Part shown: positions 45,917 through 54,568 of the stretch, one piece after another | Numbering within the stretch: position 1 is the first letter of the stretch | Layout of the letters: each line of letters begins with the position of its first letter | From: Candidatus Sulfopaludibacter sp. SbA3 | GTDB lineage: Bacteria > Acidobacteriota > Terriglobia > Bryobacterales > Bryobacteraceae | Assembly (NCBI GenBank): GCA_945893365.1 | Contig: CAMDED010000004.1 | Span: 62,001-126,000, forward strand | DNA length: 64,000 bases | Reading direction: 5' to 3' | Notes under the pieces: model-generated | Told to the model about the DNA's origin: nothing | Databases searched by the model: none | Seen by the model: only the letters and a program-made list of their open reading frames with translations | Position numbers and translations under genes: made by a program

Positions 45917-46287
45917 CTACGGCCCTGAGCCGGAATTTGTTTGAAGTGGAATTCCGCGCCGCTTTGCCGATTTTGTGAAGAGCGACGTATTCCGTGTTGG
46001 TGACTTGACAGCCAAGCGCTTGGCCTTCAGCGGGAGATAGCGCAAGTTCTTGTTAGCCGCGGCCTCGGTTGGTCGGCAGGCGAATGTTGCCGTTGATCGT
46101 TTCCACTACACCGAAACGCACCTTCGTTCGGCGTAGTTGAGTATCCCCCGGTTCGCCAACATCCGGCCGAGATTCTGAATCGAGAGTAACCGCTGCCAAC
46201 GCATTTGATCGATCCACTTCCGCAAGTAGTTCTCTATGACAGAGTATGACATGACAGAGTAGTCCTTCCAGAAGGGCGGAAGAGAGA
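45917..46287. other. Intergenic, holds one palindrome
   Basis: About 370 bases with no supported gene; minus-strand frames here have no family resemblance. The palindrome at 46011 is listed separately. AGCAT/GACAGAG-type short repeats occur near 46240-46260 (tatgacagagtatgacatgacagagta). Confidence 0.5.
46011..46024. promoter_or_regulatory. Perfect palindrome sharing the CAAGCGCTTG core
   Basis: GCCAAGCGCTTGGC, 14 bp, perfect. It has the same 10-bp core as the two palindromes before the receptor gene at 15413, although it is 30 kb away. It lies downstream of a receptor gene and upstream of nothing intact, so it may be an orphan operator left after loss of the gene it controlled. Confidence 0.45.
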
Positions 46288-46810
46288 GTGTGTGTTAGAT
46301 GCCTTGTGGGCGCATCGTTATTCCCGAACCCTCGAGCGTGCTCGCCCGAGCACCGCTGCGAGACGCTTGCTTCGTCTGGCGGAGCCACCGGACGGCATCG
46401 CCGGTTTGGTCCGAAAAAGATCATTGGGAGACAAGGCGCGCGTTGGAAAAGCAATCGGCTGGCTCCCGGTAAGACGGCTTATCCGGAGCGCGAACTCCAC
46501 CGCCATGTTCCGGCCGCCTGGGGTCACGGGATTCGAGCCGCTGGTACGAAGAATGGCCAACGACGAAAAAGACCGGCATGTTCTTGTCTCGGCCGTGCAT
46601 GCGGGCGCGCAGACGATCGTCACGTTCAACGGGTTCAACTTAGGTGCAACGCCAGCCTCGACTTCGCAACGGAATGTAACGGCCGTCGGCCCGCCACGTT
46701 CCTGGAAGATCTTCATTTGACGGAACCGACGGTTGTGATGGAGCGGACTCACGAGCAGGCCGCCGAACTGGAGCGTTCCCTCACTACGCAACTCAAGGTG
46801 TGGTGGCAAA
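46288..46810 (+). pseudogene. PIN-domain protein, several frameshifts
   Basis: Alternating frames spell a PIN RNase. VLDALWAHRYSRTL and RRLLRLAEPP come first, then LAPGKTAYPERELHRHVP in a second frame. The first frame returns with GVTGFEPLVRRMANDEKDRHVL and AVHAGAQTIVTFN, and the second again with RRPATFLEDLHLTEPTVVME. The order and spacing match intact PIN proteins of about 190 residues (VLDA…NDEKDRHVLAAA…ADAIVTFN). At least three frame changes make it inactive. No antitoxin gene remains upstream. Confidence 0.7.
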
Positions 46811-47015
46811 GGCAGTCCCGTCGTTCATCGAGATCGTCCGCCGGGATCTCAGGCACAGAGGAGGCTCAACCACGGGCTCCGAGCGTTCAAGGCAAGTAAG
46901 GGGGCATCCCGGGGGCGATCGTACGAACACACCACGAACGGCGTGCGAGAATGAACCTCTTGAAGGACATTCCGACTGTTTCGCGACGCGCCGCATAGCG
47001 CTATACTTCGATGTT

Positions 47016-47438
47016 ATGTTCACAACTAAACTTCGCTTCCCGCTAGCCGGAGTTCTGCTAGCCGCCTGCTTTATGACCACAACTCCGACATCCGCACAAT
47101 CCAAGGGCCGCGTTTTTGAAATGCGCACCTACATCACCCATCCGGGCCGCCTCGACGCGCTCCAGGCTCGCTTCCGCAACCACACGACCAAGCTTTTCGA
47201 AAAGCATGGCATGTCCAACATCGGATACTGGACGCCGCAGGATGAACCGGCTTCGAAGAACACGCTCATCTACGTGATCGCGCACAAGAGCCGCGAGGAC
47301 GCGAAGAAATCCTGGGACGCCTTCCGCGCCGATCCCGTGTGGCAGAAGGCGCAAAAAGAATCCGAGGCGGATGGCAAGATCGTTCTCAAAGTGGAGTCCG
47401 TATTTATGGACGCCACGGATTATTCCAAGATCAAATAA
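47016..47438 (+). CDS. NIPSNAP-family exported protein
   Basis: A 140-residue protein from ATG 47016 with a signal peptide (FPLAGVLLAACFMTTTPTSAQ). One NIPSNAP dimeric alpha-beta-barrel domain follows (VFEMRTYITHPGRLDALQARF, FEKHGMSNIGYWTP, IYVIAHKSREDAKKSWDAF). TATACT at 47002-47007 is a good -10 placed so that the mRNA would be nearly leaderless. Functions of bacterial NIPSNAPs are unknown; some degrade or bind small hydrophobic molecules. It is a single gene, convergent with the DUF3179 gene. Confidence 0.82.
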   Translation: MFTTKLRFPLAGVLLAACFMTTTPTSAQSKGRVFEMRTYITHPGRLDALQARFRNHTTKLFEKHGMSNIGYWTPQDEPASKNTLIYVIAHKSREDAKKSWDAFRADPVWQKAQKESEADGKIVLKVESVFMDATDYSKIK

Positions 47439-47520
47439 TTTTGGCGAATGTACGGCGCGCCACGGGAGCCTGGGCGCCGATTCATTCGGAACTTCGCCGC
47501 CATTCCGGGCAAGAGCAAGC

Positions 47521-48708
47521 CTACCGGCCGACGCGGTAGACCGCGGTTTGGGGATTGTACCGCTGCCAGTCAAACCAGAAATCCTTCGTGTTCTGTATCC
47601 GCGCAAGCTGCCGGCCGGCGAGCGGCCCGTCGATCGACCGCCCGGAAAAGTCCCATCGGCTTCCCGTGGCCTCATCGATGAGAGCGAACTCAGCGGCGCC
47701 CGGAGCTTTATAAAAGACCAGGACGTTTCCGCCAAGCCGCCGGAAGAACGACCGGACCGAGTTCCCGTCCGCGCCTGCCACGACAAGTACGGGCTCGCCT
47801 CCGACGGCGTGATTGACGGGCCCGGCCGCGCGGACGGTTTCAATCGGAAACGCCACGCTTGCGCCGTTGAATTCAATTCCAGCGACAAGTTCGCGAGGTG
47901 GAAGATCCGTCCGCCGTTTCGAATCGGCGACCGCGGGTAGCTTTGAAATACGCTTTTCCCAGTCCGATTCGGGATAACGGATTCCAGCAAGGAACCGCAC
48001 GGCCGTGCTCTCCGGATGTTCGGCGCGCCAGGTGGAGAGCGTTACTTCGTCGCTTGGAATGCGGACCAACTTCTTGCCTTTCAGCGGTCCGAACAGGCAC
48101 TCCCCGCTGATTTGCTGCCACCAGCTTCCGGTTTCCTCGTCGTACATGAGGAAATTCATGTTGTTGATGCCGCCCAGTCGAAAACGCAGGGCTCGGCCAT
48201 CGACGACGCGGCTCCACACCAGACCGGTGTGGCAGAGCGTTCAATAATTGGGGAGGATGGGAACGCCGTCGAGTTTGTCGTTCCACATGTGGTGATGCGC
48301 CAGGAAACGGACGGGGTACGCTCGCGTTTCACTGCCCAGGGTTACGCCGATGACCATGTCGGAATCCGCAACGTCGCGGAACCCGGCGATCGAGGCAAGT
48401 GTTGCGCCGTCAGCCGGAGGGAACATCTTTTCGACGACATTGATGCGCGAAAGAACTGCGCCGGCGAGAGCAACCAGCAGCAGGCCCGATCCGGCGATGC
48501 GGCGCCAGCGAGACCACGCGCGCCACTTTAGCGAGAACCAGGCGACGGCAGCCGCGGCGAACAGCGGACATGCGACAGTGCCGATGCGGCGGATACTTAA
48601 CACATGGTCGATCAGATCCGCCGAGTGGGCGGTCATCGGAAGGACAATATAGAGCGGTACGAACGCGAAAACCGCGGCCAGCAGGGCCAGAGCGCCTAGG
48701 AGGATCAC
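47521..48708 (-). CDS. DUF3179 protein, candidate selenoprotein (UGA at residue 156)
   Basis: 396 codons in one frame, interrupted only by TGA at 48243-48241. The upstream part (155 residues) has three membrane segments and ends MWNDKLDGVPILPNY. After the TGA comes TLCHTGLVWSRVVDGRALRF, then MYDEETGSWWQQISGE. DUF3179 proteins have YCxLC here, so the UGA sits at the first Cys of CxxC and would give U-x-x-C (U156, C159). A 35-base hairpin starts directly after UGA. Both halves are otherwise intact. A nonsense mutation (TGC to TGA) is the alternative. The SelA/B/C/D genes are not in this window. DUF3179 biochemistry is unknown; a thiol-redox role is inferred. Confidence 0.65.
48206..48243 (-). 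promoter_or_regulatory. Candidate bacterial SECIS element following UGA
   Basis: Read from the UGA on the minus strand: a lower stem ACGC/GCGT begins immediately after UGA, then a 4x4 internal loop, then a perfect 7-bp upper stem CCACACC/GGTGTGG closed by the loop GGUCU. The loop starts 15 nt after the UGA and the whole element, UGA included, is 38 nt. The E. coli fdhF SECIS also lies directly after UGA, is about 40 nt long and carries GGUCU in its apical loop. Codon constraint (CHTGLVW) could produce part of this stem by chance. Confidence 0.6.
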
Positions 48709-48734
48709 CCAACCATCTTACCCGGATTTCGCGG

Positions 48735-49331
48735 CGCGTTAGCGCGCTTGCGGCCGAACAAGTACCCGATCCGCCTCTTGTACACGAGTCGATTGCCCAC
48801 CGGTGTCACCCCCCAGCCGATTCCAAATTTGGCACCATATTAGGTGATCATGAAATCGCCTCCCGTGTAGAATTGGCGACTTTGTTCCTCGCGCGGGAGA
48901 ATGTTTCGGAACGGCCCTGTCGACCCGTAGTATTCCAGGCTCGGATCGAGCCGCTTCGCCAACTCATAGCCGGCTCGTACAGGAGGCTCGAACTCCCATC
49001 CACCGTTCATTCCAGAGCCGCGTAATGCGCGCGCGAGCACGGGGTTGAAATCGAGTTGGACGCGGCCCAGCTGCTTCTCGAGGATCGGTCCGATATCGAG
49101 CGTCGTACCGTTTTCCTCATAGCTTTTCGAGGAAACCCAACTTCACCGGAAATGCCGATGTCGAGGAGAAGTCCCCATCGGTATTTGATTAGGGGTGTAG
49201 TTGAGATGCGTCTCCAGGTTCCACATGCCTTTGGGCACGGTTTCGTATTCGTAAACCTGGGTTTCAAATGCATCCTGAGCGCCGAGAGACAGCGCGGACA
49301 GCAGTATGAGGACGATTGATTTCATGTCCAT
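48735..49331 (-). pseudogene. Exported beta-barrel-like protein, decayed
   Basis: The start MDMKSIVLILLSALSLGAQ plus YEYETVPKGMWNLETHLNY is a signal peptide and first strand. Then come (other frame) DIGISGEVGFPRK, (third frame) LARALRGSGMNGGWEFEPPV, AGYELAKRLDPSLEYYGSTG and REEQSRQFYTGGDFMIT, a TAA at about 48842, then YGAKFGIGWGVTPVGNRLV and IGYLFGRK. This is one outer-membrane-type protein of Solibacter relatives with a deleted middle, frameshifts and a stop. It lies just upstream of the DUF3179 gene on the same strand. Confidence 0.65.
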
Positions 49332-49344
49332 GAGACGCTCTAAC

Positions 49345-51327
49345 TCACTTCGGCGGAAAATACTTCACGTACCAGCGAATACACCTCTCGATCCCGTCCA
49401 CGATATGCTTCGGCTCACGCAGACCATGGCCTTCCCGCGGATACCGCACCATGATCGCGGGCACGCCGACGTCTCGCAGCGCGATGTAGTATTGCTCCGC
49501 CTCCGCGATCGGAACATCGTTGTCGTTCTCGCCGTGCTGGAGCATCGTCGGCGTCTTTACTTTCGCCACGTGCTTCAGCGCCGAGCGTTCCCACAGCACA
49601 TCCATCAGATTGCCCTGGTGCGGAAAAATGCCGAATTCCATCTGCTCGTACTGGTTGTAGTACGTCATGTAGTTGTAGCTCACCAGATTGCTGATGCCCG
49701 CAATCGGAATCGCCGCTTTGAAGATGTTCGTCTGCGTGATAAGCCACATACTCAACTGGCCGCCGTAGCTGACGCCCTCGACGCCGAGCCGGTCGCGATC
49801 GATCCACAAATTCCGGCGCATTGCGGCGCTCAAAGCGTAGAGCACGTCCTGCGCCTCGTTCCCGTTCTGGTCCCCAAACACGGCGTCCGCGAATTTTTGC
49901 CCGTAGCCCGTCGACCCGCGATAGTTCACCATCAGCGTTGCCCACCCAAGCCCCGCGTAAACCTGATTCTTCAAGTTGAAGCCCGGTCCGCTCTGTCCGT
50001 GCGGCCCACCGTGAATGTTGACGATCAGCGGGTGCTTCGAGTCCGCGGTCATGCCCAGCGGCTTGGTGAGAAACGCCTCGATGTCGTATTTGTTGTCGTT
50101 GCTGACGAAGGTGAAAGCCTCGACTTCGGCAATCGGCTTCCCGCCCAATACCGCGGCGTTCAGGTCCGTCATTTTCTTCCCGTTCACGTAGAGCTGCGCG
50201 AGATCGGAAGGCGTCGTGAGCGCGTACGCCAGTGTCCCGTCCTTCGCCATCGACCACGATCCAACCGTCCCGCGCTCGGCGATGAGGACGTCCGGCTTCC
50301 CGCCCGCGACCGGCAATTTGTAAAGACGCACATTGCCTCGTTCCTGCACCGTGAAGCAGACGGCCTGGCCGTTGGCCGTCCACACCGGCTCGCCTTGGCG
50401 GTTGTCGATCATGGCGGATATCTCGCGGCGGTTCGATCCATCCGCGCCGATGAGCCAGACATGCGTGTCCTCCATCGTCGTTTCGAGATCCGTCAGACCG
50501 CGCCGCGTCGCCTGATAGGCGAGAGTTTTGCCGTCCGGCGACCAGCGCGGGCGGTATTCGGCATTCTCGGTCGTGGTGAGACGGCGCATGGATCCGTCGG
50601 AAACTTTCAGCGCGAGAAGGTCGTAGTTGAAGAACTGATCTTCGTTTGGTTCGCGATTCGAAACAAACGCGATCTCTTCTCCACTTGGCGACCATGCGAT
50701 CGAGTGCTCGTAGTGATTGCCGTCCGTGAGTTGCCTGATCCGCCCCGACGCCACGTCCACCACAAAGATATGCAGGCGGCGGTTGTCGTTCAAGCGGGTG
50801 TTGCCTTCGCTGTCGTCCGGCTTATAGAGGTAGCGCGTGATCACGACGGGGTCGCCCGACGCCTCTTCCGTCTCCGGACCCGCGACGGCGGAAACAAACG
50901 CGATCGTCTTCCCATCGGGCGACCAGGAAACGCGCTTTCCCGTGGATGGCAGCGGGCTGTTCGTGCTTAGAATGGGCGCAAGCGCGCGCGCGTTCTTTCC
51001 GTCCGGCTGTGCGATCATGAGTTTCGAGTCGCTCTGGTAGGCGATCGATAGGCCGTCCGGCGACCATTCGGGGGCCGACGAAGCTTCTTTCCCCGCCCCG
51101 AACTGGATGGATTTGCCGTCCGAGGGCGTCATCACCCACACCTGCGAATACGGGCGACCGGGTCCATCGTTGTTGGTAACGGTGTACGCGATACGCTTTC
51201 CGTCGGGCGAGAACTGCACCTCGCCCACGGAACGCAGCCGCAGCTGGTCGCCGCCGACGATCGCTCGCGGCTGTGCCGCTACGGACGCGGCCATCAGAAA
51301 GAAAATTATCGGAAATCGATTCATCAT
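49345..51327 (-). CDS. S9 prolyl-oligopeptidase-family serine peptidase
   Basis: A 660-residue secreted protein (signal MMNRFPIIFFLMAASVAAQ). A TolB-like beta-propeller occupies about 30-390 (VQFSPDGKRIAYTVTN, EWSPDGLSIAYQSD, RWSPDGKTLAYQ). The C-terminal alpha/beta hydrolase has catalytic Ser520 (GVSYGGQ), Asp602 (ENDNDVP) and His634 (REGHGL), the usual triad. It cleaves peptides, probably in the periplasm. It lies 10 bases downstream of the glycosyltransferase-lipocalin gene and so is likely co-transcribed. Confidence 0.88.
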   Translation of the reverse strand: MMNRFPIIFFLMAASVAAQPRAIVGGDQLRLRSVGEVQFSPDGKRIAYTVTNNDGPGRPYSQVWVMTPSDGKSIQFGAGKEASSAPEWSPDGLSIAYQSDSKLMIAQPDGKNARALAPILSTNSPLPSTGKRVSWSPDGKTIAFVSAVAGPETEEASGDPVVITRYLYKPDDSEGNTRLNDNRRLHIFVVDVASGRIRQLTDGNHYEHSIAWSPSGEEIAFVSNREPNEDQFFNYDLLALKVSDGSMRRLTTTENAEYRPRWSPDGKTLAYQATRRGLTDLETTMEDTHVWLIGADGSNRREISAMIDNRQGEPVWTANGQAVCFTVQERGNVRLYKLPVAGGKPDVLIAERGTVGSWSMAKDGTLAYALTTPSDLAQLYVNGKKMTDLNAAVLGGKPIAEVEAFTFVSNDNKYDIEAFLTKPLGMTADSKHPLIVNIHGGPHGQSGPGFNLKNQVYAGLGWATLMVNYRGSTGYGQKFADAVFGDQNGNEAQDVLYALSAAMRRNLWIDRDRLGVEGVSYGGQLSMWLITQTNIFKAAIPIAGISNLVSYNYMTYYNQYEQMEFGIFPHQGNLMDVLWERSALKHVAKVKTPTMLQHGENDNDVPIAEAEQYYIALRDVGVPAIMVRYPREGHGLREPKHIVDGIERCIRWYVKYFPPK

Positions 51328-51337
51328 GTTCCTCTCG

Positions 51338-53818
51338 CTAATTCAAGCGGATTGGTTTATCATACCCGGTCATTTCCAAATACCCCACGCCCGCGCCCTG
51401 GCATGCGACGGCGCCTTCCCAGTAGTTCGTGCCGCCGAGCGCGAGCTCCTGTTCCGTCACAACGGCGCCGCATTCGCCGTCGAAACCGGCCGCGGGCGCA
51501 CGGACCCTCCAGCGAATCGGGTAGCGCGCCTTGGTGTTCGGGCTGGTCCAGAAGGCTATGGGCTCGAGAGAAAATTCCGATCGCGCCAAGTGCTTCGAGC
51601 CGCCTTGCCGGTCGACGAAGGTGCCGGCGGATAGCGGCTCTATCGTTCCATCTTTGCGCCTCAACTGAAACAACATGAGCTCCGTCTTGTTCTCGAATTG
51701 CAGGCTGAACCAGTCCCAGCCGGTTTGAGCGTCGTCGAGCTGGTGCGTGAACCATTCGTGATCCATCCACGCGGTTCCCTCGACGCGATATGTCGATTTT
51801 CCAGCCGACAAAGTACCTTCGGCCGCAAGCCGCGTGAACGAGACGTAGTGCGACGCGCGCCCCTCGCCTTCGGCTTTCCGGCTTATGCCGCCGATGCCAT
51901 GAATGACCGGCGGTTTCGAAGACGAGAGACGCAGGTCGAACCGGAACTCGTCCGCTACGGCATGCAGGGTCTGCCGTTCGCCATCCCACTGCGCCGACCA
52001 GTTGCCGTTCCAAATGCGGCGTTCGGCGAAACTCGCTCCCGCGACGCCCGGACCCGCCCGATTGAGGCGCGCCTGGTACACAAAGCGTTTTCCTTCCACT
52101 TCCGTGAGCGCCAGATGCGCCAGATACAAGTCGTCCGCGCGCCACACGGAGCGGTTGTCCGAAGGCCCGCGCCGTTGCGCCTGGCGGAAAAATACGAGTT
52201 CAAATCCGAAGCGTCCGCCATCCTCCGCGCGCAGATTGCCCGTGTAATACCACCACTCCGTACGAAACTCCGGATGCTCGAAATGATCGCGCGGGAATTC
52301 GTAGCGGTAGCCGGGCAACGCCGTCCGATAGGCCGCGAGGTTCGATGCCGGAGCCGCCACCGCGCGGGGCGTCTCTTGCGGCGCGGGGATCGCAAGCACC
52401 GCTTCGGAAATACTGTCGCGATACACGGTTTGAAAACCCAGTTCCTTGGCCGCCGCGGCCTCGGGTGGGATCAGAGCGGCATAGTCCACTGGGCCCTTTA
52501 TTTCGCGCCTGTCTTCCGGCTCAAACCAATCCATTCGATATTTCGCCTTGTAGAACTTCATTCCCGGCAGCAGGGTCCAATCCACCGCGGCACGAAACAT
52601 TTTTCCCGAATCGCCGCGCCGGCGATCTCGAATCACTTGAACCATCCGCTCCGTTCCGGCGTGCGGGCGCGCGTCGCTATAGTGCGAGGTCTTCGACTGG
52701 ATCGCGTACTGGGTCGCGCAGAGCGCCGCGAGAACTACGCCGGCCGCCGCGAAACTGAATCTCGCCCGGTCGATCGCCGCCAGACCGGCCAGCGTGAGTA
52801 TCGGAACCAGATACAAGGCGGTTCGGTTGATGGGGTAGAGCAGGCCCGCGAAATAGTGCGCCGCTATCAACAGGGCAACGCACAGCGCCATCCCGCAACC
52901 TGTAATGGACAGCAGGAGTCCCGAAGCCGTGACCGGACGCCCGGAACTTGATCGAAGCTCGCCGACGGCCGCCACGAGGATGATGAGCAGCAGACCCGGC
53001 AACGCTGTAGCCGCGACAAGGTCGAAGGCGCTCCACGGAAGCAGCGTCATTCCGTCCCAGTTCGGCACGAGCCAAGCCAGTGTTAAGCTCTGGAGGCTTT
53101 CGAAGAGCGTCTTGGCGCCGACGTAGAAGCTGTCCTTCTCCACGTGAGACAAGGGCAACACCAGCGGCACGAATGCGCTGACAATGCCGGGAATCGCAAA
53201 GTGGTCGAGCCATTCCGTGAACCGGTGGCGCGGAAGCAGCGCGGCGGCGGCCAGCGAAAGCGCCGCATTCGGCGTGGCGAACGTCAGGTTTGCGGCGACA
53301 GACAGTCCGAAGCACACACCCGCGGGCGCGAACGCGCGGCCCTCGCCTTGAAGAGCGCGGATAAGGAAGTCGATGCCGAGGAAGGTCAAGGCGAGCGCCA
53401 GACCGTAGCCTCGCGCCATCGACATGTAGTCCTGAATGTACGGGCTCAGGGTGAGGCAGGCCACCGCCAGAAGAAACAGCCGCGATCGCTGAAACACACG
53501 CCTGCAGATGCGGTAGACGGCCGTCAGGTAGAGGAATCCGCCGAGCAGGCTCGGGATTCTGATCGCGAATTCGGAGAGACCGAACAGGGCGAGCGAAATC
53601 CGGCAGAGGTACGTGTGCAGCACGTGGTGGCCGGCGTCGAATGTGGTGATGAGTTTCTCAACGGGTTGCGAGAGAAAACCGGCCCAGGTGAAGGCCTCGT
53701 CGCAAACGATGGAGAGAGTCGCGGCCCGGTAGACATTGGCTACGGCGATGACCGCGAGCAGCGCCAAGGCAGCTCGGATGGCATAGGAGGACTGGCTTGG
53801 TGCGCGCGCCGGGTGCAA
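51338..53818 (-). CDS. Polytopic glycosyltransferase-like protein fused to AttH/CrtC lipocalin-like domain
   Basis: An 826-residue protein. Residues 1 to about 375 form roughly ten transmembrane helices of the ArnT/PMT (GT39/GT83-like) kind (TFDAGHHVLHTYLCRISLALFG with acidic loops, LLAVACLTLSPYIQDYMSMARGYG). After a linker (about 380-480) comes a lipocalin-like hydroxylase/AttH domain (YRYEFPRDHFEHPEFRTEWWYYTG, then WMDHEWFTHQLDDAQTGWDWFSLQF and FDGECG-type strands). AttH/CrtC domains are normally separate exported proteins; the fusion is unusual and the frame is clean throughout. A role in lipid-linked sugar or carotenoid/lipid modification is possible but not shown. Confidence 0.75.
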   Translation of the reverse strand: MHPARAPSQSSYAIRAALALLAVIAVANVYRAATLSIVCDEAFTWAGFLSQPVEKLITTFDAGHHVLHTYLCRISLALFGLSEFAIRIPSLLGGFLYLTAVYRICRRVFQRSRLFLLAVACLTLSPYIQDYMSMARGYGLALALTFLGIDFLIRALQGEGRAFAPAGVCFGLSVAANLTFATPNAALSLAAAALLPRHRFTEWLDHFAIPGIVSAFVPLVLPLSHVEKDSFYVGAKTLFESLQSLTLAWLVPNWDGMTLLPWSAFDLVAATALPGLLLIILVAAVGELRSSSGRPVTASGLLLSITGCGMALCVALLIAAHYFAGLLYPINRTALYLVPILTLAGLAAIDRARFSFAAAGVVLAALCATQYAIQSKTSHYSDARPHAGTERMVQVIRDRRRGDSGKMFRAAVDWTLLPGMKFYKAKYRMDWFEPEDRREIKGPVDYAALIPPEAAAAKELGFQTVYRDSISEAVLAIPAPQETPRAVAAPASNLAAYRTALPGYRYEFPRDHFEHPEFRTEWWYYTGNLRAEDGGRFGFELVFFRQAQRRGPSDNRSVWRADDLYLAHLALTEVEGKRFVYQARLNRAGPGVAGASFAERRIWNGNWSAQWDGERQTLHAVADEFRFDLRLSSSKPPVIHGIGGISRKAEGEGRASHYVSFTRLAAEGTLSAGKSTYRVEGTAWMDHEWFTHQLDDAQTGWDWFSLQFENKTELMLFQLRRKDGTIEPLSAGTFVDRQGGSKHLARSEFSLEPIAFWTSPNTKARYPIRWRVRAPAAGFDGECGAVVTEQELALGGTNYWEGAVACQGAGVGYLEMTGYDKPIRLN

Positions 53819-53920
53819 GATTCGAGCTTAACTCATCCTTGGTCAAGCGCCGCTGAGAAGGGCAATGGTTTGGGCGAGACTTCTGATCGTAGTCTGCCCT
53901 GGCGCTGGATGTAGCAAATC

Positions 53921-54568
53921 ATGAAAACGATGCAAGGATGGAGACTGATGGCCGTCATCTGTTTTGTTCCCGGAATCGCCCGTGTCGATGCGGCCGGTTA
54001 CACGTTGACGGACATCGAAACGCCCGGATGGAGCGGAACCCTCGCGAATGGCGTCAACAACGCCGGTCAGGTCGTGGGTTCTGGAGGTTTTTTAGGTCCT
54101 GGTGGCAGCTTCGCCCAACACGCCTTTCTGTACTCCGGCGGTGTGATGTCGGACCTCGGCGCTCTCGGTGGCGCCTTTAGCGAAGCGTATCAAGTGAATA
54201 ATGCGGGGCACGTTGTTGGTGCGTTCGGACCCGTAGGCGACGATAATACACACGCCTTTCTATATGACGGTATTACGATGATGGACCTGAACGCCTTCAT
54301 CCCGTCCGGATCCGCGTTCTCTCGACTGATCTCCGCGTCGGACTTAAATGACCTCGGACAGATCGTCGGCTTTGGGAGGGTCGAATTACCTGAACCCGGG
54401 ACATATACTTATCGCGCTTTTCTGTTGACGCCGAACGAAGGAACGGAACCGGCCACCGCGCTGCTGTTACTCTCCGGGCTGGCGGGACTGGCGGCGGCCC
54501 GGCGGGCAAGAATCGAGAAAATAGGCACCCGCAAACCAGCCTGCCTCCGCCGGTGGTATTATCTCCCC
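53921..54568 (+). CDS. HAF-repeat PEP-CTERM-like exported protein without its own stop
   Basis: ATG 53921 starts a signal peptide (MAVICFVPGIARVDA), then HAF repeats (LANGVNNAGQVVGSGG, AFLYSGGVMSDLGALGG, AYQVNNAGHVVGAF, AFLYDGITMMDLNAF). The C-terminal tail is PEP-CTERM-like (EPATALLLLSGLAGLAAARRAR), a sorting signal normally at the very end of the protein. Here there is no stop: the frame runs straight through the start of the next gene to 55771. The natural stop may have been lost, or the reading-through product may be real. Confidence 0.6.

Noticed and set aside
46240-46262. Short GACAGAGTATGACA-like repeat as an IS end
   Set aside because: The repeat is imperfect, only two copies, with no matching inverted copy or transposase nearby.
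49306-50970. 554-codon plus-strand frame opposite the S9 peptidase
   Set aside because: Arg/Val/His-rich antisense frame; the minus strand has a complete catalytic triad and propeller.
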